Below are positions 8,303 through 18,642 of a DNA stretch of 64,000 nt, piece by piece. Source of the DNA: Qipengyuania marincola. GTDB taxonomy: Bacteria; Pseudomonadota; Alphaproteobacteria; Sphingomonadales; Sphingomonadaceae. The position numbers were made by a program, and so were the translations under genes. Each line of letters begins with the position of its first letter. Within the stretch, counting starts at the first letter, position 1. Location of the stretch: assembly GCF_029688625.1 (NCBI RefSeq), contig NZ_JARULC010000002.1, positions 744,001-808,000 of the forward strand. The letters are read 5' to 3'. The notes below the pieces were generated by a model. The model was not told the DNA's origin. It ran no database searches and saw only the letters and a program-made list of their open reading frames with translations.

Positions 8303-9594
8303 TGGACTTCACGATCCCCGAGGATCTCGAGCGCTACTACGAAGAGCTTGTCGGCTTCATCGAGAAAGAGATCATCCCGCTCGAACAACAGGACGAGAAT
8401 ATCCGCTTCTTCGACCATCGCCGCGAATATGCGCGGACCGATTTCGAAGAGGGCGGCTTGCCGCGCGAGGATTGGGAAGAACTGCTGCGGGAAGCCCGCA
8501 TGCGTGCCGATGCCGCCGGCCACTGGCGCTTCAGCGCGCCGAAGAAATACGGCGGCAAGGATGGCTCGAACCTCTGGATGGCTGTCATCCGCGACCGCTT
8601 CGCCCAGCGCGGCCTTGGCCTGCACAACGATCTGCAGAATGAACACAGCATCGTCGGCAATTTTCCCTTCGTCGAGATGTTCGAGCAGTGGGGCACGGAG
8701 GAGCAGAAAGAGGAGTTCATCCTCGGCGGGTTCGAAGGCAAGCGCCGCGTCGCTTTCGGCCTCACCGAACCGCATCACGGCTCCGACGCGACTCATATGG
8801 AGACTAAGGCGGTTCGCGAAACGCGCGACGGGGTCGACGGCTGGCGGATCGACGGCGAGAAGATGTGGATCACCGGCATGCACGTCGCGACCCATTGCGC
8901 GATGTTCGCCCGCACCGGCGGCGAGGATGGCGATGCCAGCGGAATCACCTGCTTCCTCGTCCCCAATCCGACCGAGGGGCTGGAGATCGAGGAGTGGCTG
9001 TGGACCTTCAACATGCCCACCGACCACCCGCGCCTCAGCGTCACGAATGTTTGGGTACCCGACAGTGCCATCCTCGGTGTCGAGGGCAGGGGCCTCGCGC
9101 TGGCGCAGAGCTTCGTCCACCAGAACCGTATCCGCCAGGCCGCGAGCAGCCTTGGTGCGGCCCAATATTGCGTGGAGGAGAGCGTGAAATATGCGCGGGA
9201 GCGAAAGCCGTTCGGGCAGGAGCTGGCGCGCAACCAGGCCATCCAGTTCCCGCTGGTCGAGCTGGCGACCCAATGCGAGATGCTGCGCCTGCTGATCTAC
9301 AAGACCGCTTGGGAGATGGACAACATGCCGCATGAAGAGATCGAAAAGACGATCTCGGACAAGGTTAGCATGTGCAATTACTGGGCGAACCGGCTGGTGT
9401 GCGAAGCCGCCGACCGGGCGATGCAGGTGCATGGCGGGATCGGCTATTCGCGGCACAAGCCGTTCGAGCATATCTATCGCCACCATCGCCGCTACCGCAT
9501 CACCGAAGGCGCGGAGGAAATCCAGATGCGCAAGGTGGGCGCCTACCTCTTCGGCTATCTCGGACCACGGCGAGGCAAGTTCGCTTCCGGTTGA
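8302..9594 (+). CDS. Acyl-CoA dehydrogenase (ACAD10/11-like)
   Basis: A FAD enzyme of 430 aa that oxidises an acyl-CoA to the 2-enoyl-CoA. Visible family features are the FAD-binding GLTEPHHGSDATHMETKA, the beta-sheet domain with DGEKMWITG, and the C-terminal helical domain with RERKPFGQELARNQAIQF and VHGGIGYSRHKPFEHIYRHHR. The ATG at 8302 is preceded by GGAGAGGA and overlaps the stop of the kinase gene as TGATG, so the two are translationally coupled. The kinase plus dehydrogenase pair suggests the hydroxyl of a hydroxyacyl-CoA is phosphorylated before elimination and oxidation, as proposed for ACAD10/11. The substrate is not shown by the sequence. Confidence 0.93.
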   Translation: MDFTIPEDLERYYEELVGFIEKEIIPLEQQDENIRFFDHRREYARTDFEEGGLPREDWEELLREARMRADAAGHWRFSAPKKYGGKDGSNLWMAVIRDRFAQRGLGLHNDLQNEHSIVGNFPFVEMFEQWGTEEQKEEFILGGFEGKRRVAFGLTEPHHGSDATHMETKAVRETRDGVDGWRIDGEKMWITGMHVATHCAMFARTGGEDGDASGITCFLVPNPTEGLEIEEWLWTFNMPTDHPRLSVTNVWVPDSAILGVEGRGLALAQSFVHQNRIRQAASSLGAAQYCVEESVKYARERKPFGQELARNQAIQFPLVELATQCEMLRLLIYKTAWEMDNMPHEEIEKTISDKVSMCNYWANRLVCEAADRAMQVHGGIGYSRHKPFEHIYRHHRRYRITEGAEEIQMRKVGAYLFGYLGPRRGKFASG

Positions 9595-9690
9595 TCCGCG
9601 CGGAAACGTCGTTCGCAGAACAAACGCTTGACCTTGCGCGCGGGCGCGGGGCTAATCAGGCTGACAAGAATACTTCGGGGACTGCACATC

Positions 9691-11910
9691 ATGACACCTT
9701 CGCTTCGCGCGCTCGCCGCCGGCCTGCTCCTTTCCACTTCCACTGCCGCCATGGCGCGACAGGTGCCTATCGTCCTGCCGGGCGCACCCGGGGAGGCATC
9801 GCGGGTGATTGCTGAGGACGAGGCGATCGCCTTGTCGAACACCGCCTATTCCCCGGCCGACGTCGCCTTCATGCAGGGGATGATCGTCCATCACCGGCAG
9901 GCTGTGGCCATGGCCGACCTCGTCGAGGGACGCACGAACAACGAAGCGATCGTCAAGATCGCCGAGCGCATCGATGCGAGCCAGAAGGACGAAATTTCGT
10001 TCATGACGACCTGGCTGGAAGATCGCGGCGAGAAGCTTGCCGCCGATCATTCCATGCACATGGGTCACGCCGGTCACTCCATGATGAAGGGCATGGCCAC
10101 GCCTGAGCAGATGGCTGCACTGGCCGCAGCCAATGGAACAGAGTTCGATCGGCTGTTTCTGCAGCTGATGACCGCACACCATCTGGGCGCGGTCGATATG
10201 GTGGACGAGCTCCACGAGGCACCCGGCAGCGCATACGAACCGGTGATGTTCGAGTTCACCAACGAAGTGGTGACCGACCAGAAGGCCGAGATCGACCGCA
10301 TGAACGCCGTGGCCGCCAAGCTCTCGACCGACCCCCGCGCCACGCTGGCGGCCGGCTTCCGCGATGCAGGCGAAGCGATCTCCAATCTGCGGCTCGTAAC
10401 GGCCATGCCCAAGCCCACCGGCTTCTTCGACCCCGAAAACCCCGCCCAGTTGCAGCCGGTCAAGGCGAAGGACGAGGATGAGGAAGAAGCGAAAGCCGCA
10501 AAGGGCAAGAAGGCGAGTGCGGATGACGACGACGACGAAGAGGAAAAGCCCCAGTTTGGCGAACGCGGCTCGCTGTTGAGCTTTGCCAATACCGACATTG
10601 CCTTTTCCGGAGACCTGATGGTCGCGGGCAATTACCACGGTTTCAATGCCTATCGTTTGGGCGAGGATGGCGTCCCTTCGCTGGTCAGCTCAACTGTCTG
10701 CCCGGGCGGGCAGGGCGACGTGTCGATCGCCGGCGACATCCTCGTGATGAGCGTGCAGGACAGCCGCGCGCGCGTCGATTGCGGGCTTCAGGGTGTGGAC
10801 GGCAAGGTCAGCGAAGACCGGTTCCGCGGTATCCGCATCTTCGACATTTCCGACATCACGCGTCCGCGCCAGATCGGTCTGGTGCAGACCTGCCGCGGCA
10901 GTCACACTCATTCGATCGTGAGCGCGGACGACACGCGCCTCGTAGTCTACAATTCGGGCACCAGCTACGTGCGCGACAATGACGAACTGGCCGGCTGCTT
11001 CGACACCGCAGGGGACGAGACCGCGCTGTTCAGCATCGACGTGATCGAGATTCCGCTCGCCGATCCTTCCAAGGCGCGGATCGTCGACAGCCCGCGCGTT
11101 TTCGCCAGGGATGGGCAGATCGCCGGCCTGTGGCGGGGCGGCGATCACGGCGAGGGTACGCAGGACACCTACATCACCAATATGTGCCACGACATCACCG
11201 TTTTCCCGGCCAAGAACCTCGCCGCCGGGGCATGCTCGGGCAATGGTATCATCATGGATATTTCCGACCCGCTGAAGCCGCAGCGGATCGACGACGTGAC
11301 CGACAAGGGCTTCGCCTATTGGCACTCGGCCACTTTCAACAACGACGGGACCAAGGTGCTGTTCACCGACGAATGGGGCGGCGGCGGGCGGCCGCGCTGC
11401 CAGGCAGGCGACCCGATGAACTGGGGCGCCAACGCCTTCTACGCCGTCGTCGATGGCAAGCTCGAGTATCGCGGCATGTACAAGCTGCCCGCGCCGCAGG
11501 GCGACAAGGAGAACTGCGTCGCGCACAACGGCTCGATCATCCCGGTGCCGGGCCGCGATATCTTCGTTCAGGCATGGTATCAGGGCGGCATTTCGGTGAT
11601 CGACTTCACCGATGCGAGCAATCCGTTCGAGATTGCCTATTTCGACCGCGGACCGATCGACGAGGATCAGCTGGTCACTGGTGGCTACTGGTCGGCCTAT
11701 TGGTACAAGGGCCGTATCTACGCGACAGAGATCACGCGCGGGCTCGATGTCTTCGCGCTCGAGCCGAGCGAGTTCCTGACGGCCGAGGAGATCGCGGCAG
11801 CCGAAGCGGCGATCTATCCGGGCGGTGTCTTCAATCCGCAGACCCAGACCCAGGTGACCTGGCCTGCCGAGGTGGTCGCCGCCGCGGAAGCGAGCCGGCT
11901 GGGAGGATAG
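9691..11910 (+). CDS. DUF305-LVIVD fusion, exported and possibly copper-binding
   Basis: A 739-aa protein with a Sec signal peptide (MTPSLRALAAGLLLSTSTA, cleavage near AMA-R). Residues about 40-210 are a DUF305 four-helix domain with the metal-type motifs FMQGMIVHHRQAVAMAD and LFLQLMTAHHLGAVDM and a Met/His-rich stretch at about 119-135 (MHMGHAGHSMMKGM). A highly acidic Asp/Glu/Lys linker at about 255-288 follows. Residues about 290-720 are a beta-propeller of LVIVD-type blades (GIRIFDISDITRPRQIG, GIIMDISDPLKPQRI, GISVIDFTDASNPFEIAYF). ATG 9691 is chosen since it begins the signal peptide; the frame upstream to 9628 is not secretory. The likely place is the periplasm or cell surface. Function is unknown; DUF305 proteins are often linked to copper handling. 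Confidence 0.85.
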   Translation: MTPSLRALAAGLLLSTSTAAMARQVPIVLPGAPGEASRVIAEDEAIALSNTAYSPADVAFMQGMIVHHRQAVAMADLVEGRTNNEAIVKIAERIDASQKDEISFMTTWLEDRGEKLAADHSMHMGHAGHSMMKGMATPEQMAALAAANGTEFDRLFLQLMTAHHLGAVDMVDELHEAPGSAYEPVMFEFTNEVVTDQKAEIDRMNAVAAKLSTDPRATLAAGFRDAGEAISNLRLVTAMPKPTGFFDPENPAQLQPVKAKDEDEEEAKAAKGKKASADDDDDEEEKPQFGERGSLLSFANTDIAFSGDLMVAGNYHGFNAYRLGEDGVPSLVSSTVCPGGQGDVSIAGDILVMSVQDSRARVDCGLQGVDGKVSEDRFRGIRIFDISDITRPRQIGLVQTCRGSHTHSIVSADDTRLVVYNSGTSYVRDNDELAGCFDTAGDETALFSIDVIEIPLADPSKARIVDSPRVFARDGQIAGLWRGGDHGEGTQDTYITNMCHDITVFPAKNLAAGACSGNGIIMDISDPLKPQRIDDVTDKGFAYWHSATFNNDGTKVLFTDEWGGGGRPRCQAGDPMNWGANAFYAVVDGKLEYRGMYKLPAPQGDKENCVAHNGSIIPVPGRDIFVQAWYQGGISVIDFTDASNPFEIAYFDRGPIDEDQLVTGGYWSAYWYKGRIYATEITRGLDVFALEPSEFLTAEEIAAAEAAIYPGGVFNPQTQTQVTWPAEVVAAAEASRLGG

Positions 11911-11922
11911 GATAACAGTGAC

Positions 11923-11945
11923 GGGGGCGGTGGCTATCCGCCCCC
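11923..11945 (+). terminator. Hairpin after the DUF305-LVIVD gene, possible terminator
   Basis: GGGGGCGG (11923-11930) pairs with CCGCCCCC (11938-11945) around a 7-nt loop, 12 nt after the stop codon. There is no T-run, so it is a weak candidate and the downstream gene may be co-transcribed. Confidence 0.3.
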
Positions 11946-11966
11946 CGCTCGCCTAAGCCTTCAGGA

Positions 11967-12947
11967 ATGAAGGACCTTTCGATACCGGGCCGCATCGTCA
12001 CCGCGTTGGCGGCAATCATCTTCCTCGCTTCGATCGTCTCGCTGGCGGACAACAATAGCGGGGCGATCCGCACGCTCGATTTTATTCGCGAGCCTGCCAT
12101 CTACCTGGCTGCCGTCCTGCTCGTCATCGCGCCGCTCGTGCTGGGACGGGGCCTAGCCCCGGCGGCGGGCCTTCTCGCCGGGTCGATGGCAGTCAATTTC
12201 TGGAGCATCTGGCCCTATACGCCGGTCGCTCCCCAACAGATGGCGCTTGGCGAGGCTAGCGAAGATGCCGGCTGCATGAGCCTGCTCGCCTTCAACGTGC
12301 TGCAGGAAAATGAAGATTACGCGCGCACCGCCCGGCTGATCGAGCGGGTCGATCCCGATATCCTGTTCCTGACCGAAACCAATCAGGCGTGGATCGACGC
12401 GATGGAGCCGCAGGTAGCGCGTTATGGCTACCGGCTCGACCAGCCGCTCGACAACAAGTACGGCAAGCTGTTCGCCTCGAAAATTCCGGTTGTGAAGGCC
12501 GAGTATTCGGACACGTTCGATGATGAAACGCCCACGCTCTACGCGACATTGCGGGCTCCGAATGGCGCCCGGTTCGAGCTGATCGGCCTCCATCCGCGCC
12601 CGCCCATGCCCGGGCGCTCGACTGCCAAGCGCGACGCCTCGATCGCGGAAGCCGGCCAGAAGACGCCCGACGGCCTCGCCAATGTCGTCGCCATCGGCGA
12701 TTTCAACGACGTGCCATGGTCGGATACGACGCAGAACTTCCGGGCACTTGGCGAGTATAGCGATCCGCGTGCCGGACGCGGCAGTTTCGCAACCTTCCCC
12801 GCCAGCTATGCCTATGTCGGCTGGCCGCTCGACCAGTTCTTCGTGAAGGGCAAGGTTTCGGTCCAGGACCTCAAGATCGGCGAGGCAGTTGGTTCCGATC
12901 ACCTCCCGCTGATGGCGCGCTTTTGCGTCGATCACGACGGACGCTAA
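11967..12947 (+). CDS. Membrane-anchored endonuclease/exonuclease/phosphatase family protein
   Basis: A 326-aa protein. The N-terminal 90 residues contain three hydrophobic helices (about 8-27, 43-60, 62-85). The rest is an EEP-fold metal-dependent hydrolase with SLLAFNVLQEN near 105, the metal ligand in FLTETNQ, an IGLHPRPP segment, GDFNDVPWSD near 243 and GSDHLPLMARF near 309. The catalytic Asn/Asp and Asp-His motifs are present, so it should be active on a phosphodiester or phosphomonoester. This architecture (membrane helices then EEP domain) is common in proteobacteria and its natural substrate is not known. It is convergent with groEL and shares a two-way terminator. Confidence 0.85.
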   Translation: MKDLSIPGRIVTALAAIIFLASIVSLADNNSGAIRTLDFIREPAIYLAAVLLVIAPLVLGRGLAPAAGLLAGSMAVNFWSIWPYTPVAPQQMALGEASEDAGCMSLLAFNVLQENEDYARTARLIERVDPDILFLTETNQAWIDAMEPQVARYGYRLDQPLDNKYGKLFASKIPVVKAEYSDTFDDETPTLYATLRAPNGARFELIGLHPRPPMPGRSTAKRDASIAEAGQKTPDGLANVVAIGDFNDVPWSDTTQNFRALGEYSDPRAGRGSFATFPASYAYVGWPLDQFFVKGKVSVQDLKIGEAVGSDHLPLMARFCVDHDGR

Positions 12948-12970
12948 AAGGACCTCAGTTCTAGGCATGC

Positions 12971-13007
12971 AAAAAGGCCCGGCGGATCGTTCCGCCGGGC
13001 CTCTTTT
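12971..13007. terminator. Bidirectional rho-independent terminator between the EEP gene and groEL
   Basis: A 12-bp perfect stem (AGGCCCGGCGGA at 12975-12986 with its complement at 12991-13002) and loop TCGT. On the plus strand it is followed by CTTTTCTT; on the minus strand the five A at 12971-12975 give a T-run. It can serve both convergent genes. Confidence 0.88.
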
Positions 13008-13034
13008 CTTGCCGATTGGCCGGTGGGCAGCGGC

Positions 13035-14720
<1,686 letters not shown>

Positions 14721-14734
14721 TCAGGGTCGGCAGA

Positions 14735-15022
14735 TCAGCCGATGATCCCCATGATGTCGCTTTCCTTCATGATCAGCAGGTCTTCGCCGTCGATCTTGAC
14801 TTCGGTGCCCGACCATTTGCCGAACAGCACGCGGTCGCCGGCCTTGACGTCGAGCGGGGTGACCTTGCCGTCATCCGCCTTTGCGCCATTGCCGACGGCG
14901 ACGATTTCGCCTTCGCTCGGCTTTTCCTGGGCGCTGTCGGGAATGATGATCCCGCCGGCGGTCTTCTGATCGGCTTCGATGCGACGGACCAGTACACGGT
15001 CGTGAAGCGGACGAAATGCCAT
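14735..15022 (-). CDS. groS: Co-chaperonin GroES (10 kDa)
   Basis: A 95-aa lid protein for Gro[23 protein letters not shown] is the normal N-terminus, and the mobile loop ([20 protein letters not shown]) and C-terminal [19 protein letters not shown] are conserved. A longer frame begins at 15067 inside the CIRCE region and is rejected in favour of ATG 15022, which has an AGAGAGG site just upstream. First gene of the groES-groEL operon. Confidence 0.98.
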   Translation of the reverse strand: MAFRPLHDRVLVRRIEADQKTAGGIIIPDSAQEKPSEGEIVAVGNGAKADDGKVTPLDVKAGDRVLFGKWSGTEVKIDGEDLLIMKESDIMGIIG

Positions 15023-15060
15023 GATATGTGACCTCTCTCGTGTGGAGTGTGAAACAGGTG

Positions 15061-15087
15061 TTGGCACTCACTCGGCGAGAGTGCCAG
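15061..15087 (-). promoter_or_regulatory. CIRCE operator (HrcA binding site)
   Basis: The inverted repeat TTGGCACTC (15061-15069), 9-bp spacer, GAGTGCCAG (15079-15087) matches the CIRCE consensus TTAGCACTC-N9-GAGTGCTAA with three changes. It sits 38 bp upstream of the groES start and just after the proposed -10, where HrcA would block transcription until heat stress. Confidence 0.93.
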
Positions 15088-15094
15088 CGGCGCG

Positions 15095-15123
15095 CATTTG
15101 GGGTCGCACACGCAGCGAGTCAA
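15095..15123 (-). promoter_or_regulatory. Likely groES-groEL promoter
   Basis: On the minus strand, TTGACT (15118-15123), 17-bp spacer, CAAATG (15095-15100). Transcription would begin near 15088, at the edge of the CIRCE operator. The -35 is strong and the -10 weak. Confidence 0.55.
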
Positions 15124-15245
15124 CGGGGGTTCATCCAAAAAATTTTTCGGGAATGGCCGAGGCGCGACGTGGGGTGGCCAAAGCGCGCCGACTTTCCTAG
15201 GAGCCGCGCAAATCTCCCGTTTCCTTTATTACGAGGCCGCCGTTC

Positions 15246-16079
15246 GTGACGACCGACCAGACCATTTCCGCCCTGACCGTACCGGAGCAGATTTTGCTGT
15301 GGCTGCGGCTCAACATGATGGACATTGCCGGGGCATTCGCCGTGCTGGTCATCGGCCTCGTCATAGCCAAGCTGCTGTCGCGCTGGGTCGAAGCCGCGCT
15401 TACGAAGTCTCCGCGCTTCGAGCCGACGGTCGCAAACTTCCTTTCGAACCTCGTCAAATATGCCCTGTGGGCGCTCGTCCTCATCACCGTGCTCGGCCAG
15501 TTCGGTGTCGAGACCACCAGCATCCTCGCTGCCCTCGGCGGCATGGCGCTGGCCATTGGCCTGGCCTTGCAGGGCACGCTGAGCAATGTCGCTTCGGGTG
15601 TGATGATCCTGGTGCAGAAGCCCTTCAAGGTCGGCGAAGCGATCAACGCCGGATCGATCACCGGAGTCGTCCAGCAGATCGGCTTGTTCACGACCGAGCT
15701 GAAGCAGTTCGACGGTCTTTTCGTCATGGTTCCTAATTCGGAGCTGTGGAACCAGGCCATCGTCAACTTTCACCGCCATCCGATCCGCCGTTTCGAGCTG
15801 GTCGTGGGTATCGGTTACGGCGACAGCATGGAGCAGGCGCGAACCGAATTGCTCGCGCTGGCGGCGGCGGACGAGCGTGTGCTCGACGATCCGGAGCCGC
15901 AAGCCTTCGTCAACTCGCTCGACGACAGCTCTGTCGGTATCGGCTTGCGCGTCTGGTGCAGTACCGCCGATTTCGTTGCCGTCGGCTGGGACCTGACCGC
16001 GGCCGCCAAGGCGCGGTTCGACGATGTTGGCATTTCGATCCCGTTCCCGCAGCGCGAGGTTACGCAGCGAGCGGCCTGA
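15246..16079 (+). CDS. mscS: Small-conductance mechanosensitive channel (MscS)
   Basis: Inner-membrane channel of 277 aa, close to classic MscS length. Three transmembrane helices are seen at about 24-45, 70-90 and 94-115. The pore helix is LGGMALAIGLALQGTLSNVASGVMIL with its Gly/Ala packing pattern, followed by the beta domain (QKPFKVGEAIN, VVQQIGLFTTELKQFDG, VMVPNSELWNQAIVN) and the C-terminal alpha/beta cage domain. It starts with GTG at 15246; no ATG gives a complete first helix. It is divergent from groES and its last 20 bp overlap the end of the convergent MATE gene. Confidence 0.94.
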   Translation: MTTDQTISALTVPEQILLWLRLNMMDIAGAFAVLVIGLVIAKLLSRWVEAALTKSPRFEPTVANFLSNLVKYALWALVLITVLGQFGVETTSILAALGGMALAIGLALQGTLSNVASGVMILVQKPFKVGEAINAGSITGVVQQIGLFTTELKQFDGLFVMVPNSELWNQAIVNFHRHPIRRFELVVGIGYGDSMEQARTELLALAAADERVLDDPEPQAFVNSLDDSSVGIGLRVWCSTADFVAVGWDLTAAAKARFDDVGISIPFPQREVTQRAA

Positions 16080-17505
16080 CCGGTTCTCCTGCGGATCTGA
16101 TCGTCAGCCCGAGCGCATCACGCCGGTGCCAGCGCCAACCAAGCAGGAAGGCCGCGACTATGAGTCCGGTGGCAAGGCCGATCCATACGCCCACGCCCTC
16201 CAGCGGGGTCACAAAGCCAAGCACGAGCGCGGTGCCGATGCCCGGCACCCAGTAGGCGAAGGCGGCGATCCACATCGGGATGCGCGTATCCTGCAATCCG
16301 CGCAGTGCGCCTGCCGCGACTGCCTGCATGCCATCGAACAGCTGGAAGGCGGCCGCCACCACGATATAGGTGAGCGCGAAGCCCACCAGTTCGGCATTGG
16401 CCGGGTCCCACGGGTCGATATAAATCGCCAGCAGCGGCTTGGGGATCGTGACCATCGCCAGCGCGGTGAGCAGCATGAAGCCGGTGCCGATGACGATGGC
16501 ACTCCAGCCGGCGCGCTTCATCCCCTGCGGATCGCGCGCGCCGTAGAAATAGCCGACGCGAATGGTTGCCGCCTGCCCGACACCGAACGGCACCTGGAAA
16601 GCGAGCGCCGCGATCTGTAGCGCGACCGTGTGCGCGGCCAGCTGGGTTGCGCCGATATTGCCCATCAGGAATGCCGCCGCGCCGAAGATTCCGGCCTCGG
16701 CGGTAATGGTCAGCGCGATCGGTGTGCCGATCCGGACGATATGCCCGAAGCGCTGCCAGTCGGGCGACCACCAGCGTCCGAAGATGCGATAGCGGTGCAG
16801 GCGCGGATCGAGGCGGATTGCAACGACATAGGCCAGCAAGGTCACCAGCGTGGTGATGATCGTCGCCACCGCCGCACCGCGAAGGCCGAGCTCGGGCGCG
16901 CCCAGATTGCCGAAGATAAAGGCGTAATTCGCCAGAGCGTTCACGAAGATGCCACCCGCCGTGATGGCAGTCGCGAAGATCGGTCGGTCCAGCGTCGACA
17001 CGAAACTGCGCAGGACATTGTTGATCAGGAACGGCACCATCGAGACGACGAGGATCGTGTTGTACTCCAGCGCCAGCGCGATGATGCGGGGCTCCTGTCC
17101 GGTCACGCGCATCAGCGGGCCGAGCAAAAGACATAGCGCCACCCCGCCCAGCCCCGATATGACAGCCAACCACAGGGCCATCCGCACCGAGCGACGCACC
17201 GGACGCAGGGCCGGCGCGCGCTCGCCGAGTTCGGCCGCGGCAACCGGCGCGACGGCACCTGTCAGGCCCGACAAGGCCCACATCACGAGACCGAACAGCG
17301 CGATCGCCAGCGCCGAGGCTGCCAGCTGTTCCTCCCCCAGGCGCGCGATGAAGATCACGTCGATCGCATAGGTCAGCATTTGCAGAAGGTTCGCTGCTGC
17401 CAGCGGCCAGCTCAGCCGAAAGGTTGCGCGGATTTCCTCGCGCCAGCCGTCGCTGCCAATTTCCGCTTCGCGGGGCAGGGGCTCTGGGGGCAGGTCGTGC
17501 GCCAT
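16060..17505 (-). CDS. MATE family efflux transporter
   Basis: Inner-membrane cation-coupled drug/metabolite exporter of 481 aa with about 12 transmembrane helices. MATE hallmarks include RLSWPLAAANLLQMLTYAIDVIFIARLGEEQLAASALA in the first repeat, an FVSTLDRPIFATAI segment, and the second-repeat RIGTPIALTITAEAGIFGAAAFLMGNIG. ATG 17505 (MAHDLPPEPLPREAEIG) is chosen because the frame extending to 17799 is arginine-rich noise. It overlaps the 3' end of the convergent mscS by 20 bp. Substrate is unknown; of the NorM type by general appearance. Confidence 0.93.
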   Translation of the reverse strand: MAHDLPPEPLPREAEIGSDGWREEIRATFRLSWPLAAANLLQMLTYAIDVIFIARLGEEQLAASALAIALFGLVMWALSGLTGAVAPVAAAELGERAPALRPVRRSVRMALWLAVISGLGGVALCLLLGPLMRVTGQEPRIIALALEYNTILVVSMVPFLINNVLRSFVSTLDRPIFATAITAGGIFVNALANYAFIFGNLGAPELGLRGAAVATIITTLVTLLAYVVAIRLDPRLHRYRIFGRWWSPDWQRFGHIVRIGTPIALTITAEAGIFGAAAFLMGNIGATQLAAHTVALQIAALAFQVPFGVGQAATIRVGYFYGARDPQGMKRAGWSAIVIGTGFMLLTALAMVTIPKPLLAIYIDPWDPANAELVGFALTYIVVAAAFQLFDGMQAVAAGALRGLQDTRIPMWIAAFAYWVPGIGTALVLGFVTPLEGVGVWIGLATGLIVAAFLLGWRWHRRDALGLTIRSAGEPVRPLAA

Positions 17506-17754
17506 GCAGCCGGCCCGAATAGGCGCGTGCGGCGCATGCGACAAACACAAAGGCAGGACGCGGCTCGATTTCCTCAAGGCTGTGGGATGGAGGCTGCGGG
17601 CCGCGAGTCCGATACTTGCTCGGACCCTCGCAAAACCGTCCCGAAACGGGACATAGCCGGAATCGCAATCTGATGTCCGACCACACCATCGCATAAGTTT
17701 GCCCTTAGGGGACGCAGGCTGGGGATTTTGTGCGGGAGCCTTTGGGGGTGAGCA

Positions 17755-18642
17755 ATGCACGGTAGCTATCAACTCAGGGAAATGCGGGACGGCGTGCATG
17801 TCTATGCGCGGTCGACCGATCTCGATGCGCTGATCGACAGTTTCCCGGCTCTCACCTTCGTCGATCCCGATCCTCGCAGCACGCGCGAAAAACTCGCCGT
17901 CGCAAGCCTCGGTGCGTCGGCATCGGTGTTGTTGCTGGCGCTTGGCAGTTCATCGCAGATGGACATCAAGCGGGAAGCGCCAGCGCAAAAGGCGGCTCCT
18001 GAGGCGGAAGCCACGCTTGATAGCCAGGCCGCGCCTACCGTGCCCGCCTCTACTGAGGTTTCGGTGGCGAGCGCGGTCGAGCGCGTGGCTCCGGTTTCCC
18101 CGCCGGAAGCGCCTTCGCCAGCACCGCCGCCTTTGCCGGTCGCGCAAACGACATCGCAGGTGGAGCCAGAGCCGACCGCTGCGGTTGACGCGCAGCCGCA
18201 GCCGGTCGATCCCAAACCGACGGTCGCGAGCGATAGCCAGCCGAGACCGGAGCTGCTCCTTTCCGAAGAAGCTGTTCTGAGCGAAGCCGATGCCTTGCTT
18301 GCCCCGCCTGAATCGGCTTCCACCAACCAAGGCGGAAAGACCCATCTCATTGCGCGGGTCGACGGGAATGAGGCAGGACAATTAAGCTTCAGCGACAGCG
18401 GCCAGACGATCAGCCTGCAGCTTGGATCGGTTCTCGCGCTACTGGCCGACCGCTTCCCGCCCGAGGAATTCGAACGGCTGGCCGGATCGCCGGCCGCGGC
18501 ACAATATGTTCCTGTCGACATGCTTGCTGCCGCGGGCCTCGCGATCAGCTATGACCCGGTCTACGACGAAATTTTGCTCGACACCTCTACAAGCGTCCCC
18601 GCCGAGGCCGGTCAGTCGCAGGTGCCTTCCGAATATTCGTAA
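17755..18642 (+). CDS. TonB-like single-pass protein next to the curli locus, function unknown
   Basis: I do not recognise the family of this 295-aa protein. An N-terminal cytoplasmic part of about 45 residues (MHGSYQLREMRDGVHVYARS) is followed by one membrane helix at about 48-66, a long Pro/Ala/Glu-rich periplasmic linker (about 70-195), and a C-terminal folded domain of about 90 residues (LIARVDGNEAGQLSFSDSG, VLALLADRFPPEEFERLAG, VPVDMLAAAGLAISYDPVYD). This layout is like TonB or other envelope-spanning proteins, though no TonB motif is seen. The gene runs toward the curli operon and its last 31 bp overlap the end of csgH. A role in curli export or attachment is only inferred from position. 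Confidence 0.75.
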   Translation: MHGSYQLREMRDGVHVYARSTDLDALIDSFPALTFVDPDPRSTREKLAVASLGASASVLLLALGSSSQMDIKREAPAQKAAPEAEATLDSQAAPTVPASTEVSVASAVERVAPVSPPEAPSPAPPPLPVAQTTSQVEPEPTAAVDAQPQPVDPKPTVASDSQPRPELLLSEEAVLSEADALLAPPESASTNQGGKTHLIARVDGNEAGQLSFSDSGQTISLQLGSVLALLADRFPPEEFERLAGSPAAAQYVPVDMLAAAGLAISYDPVYDEILLDTSTSVPAEAGQSQVPSEYS

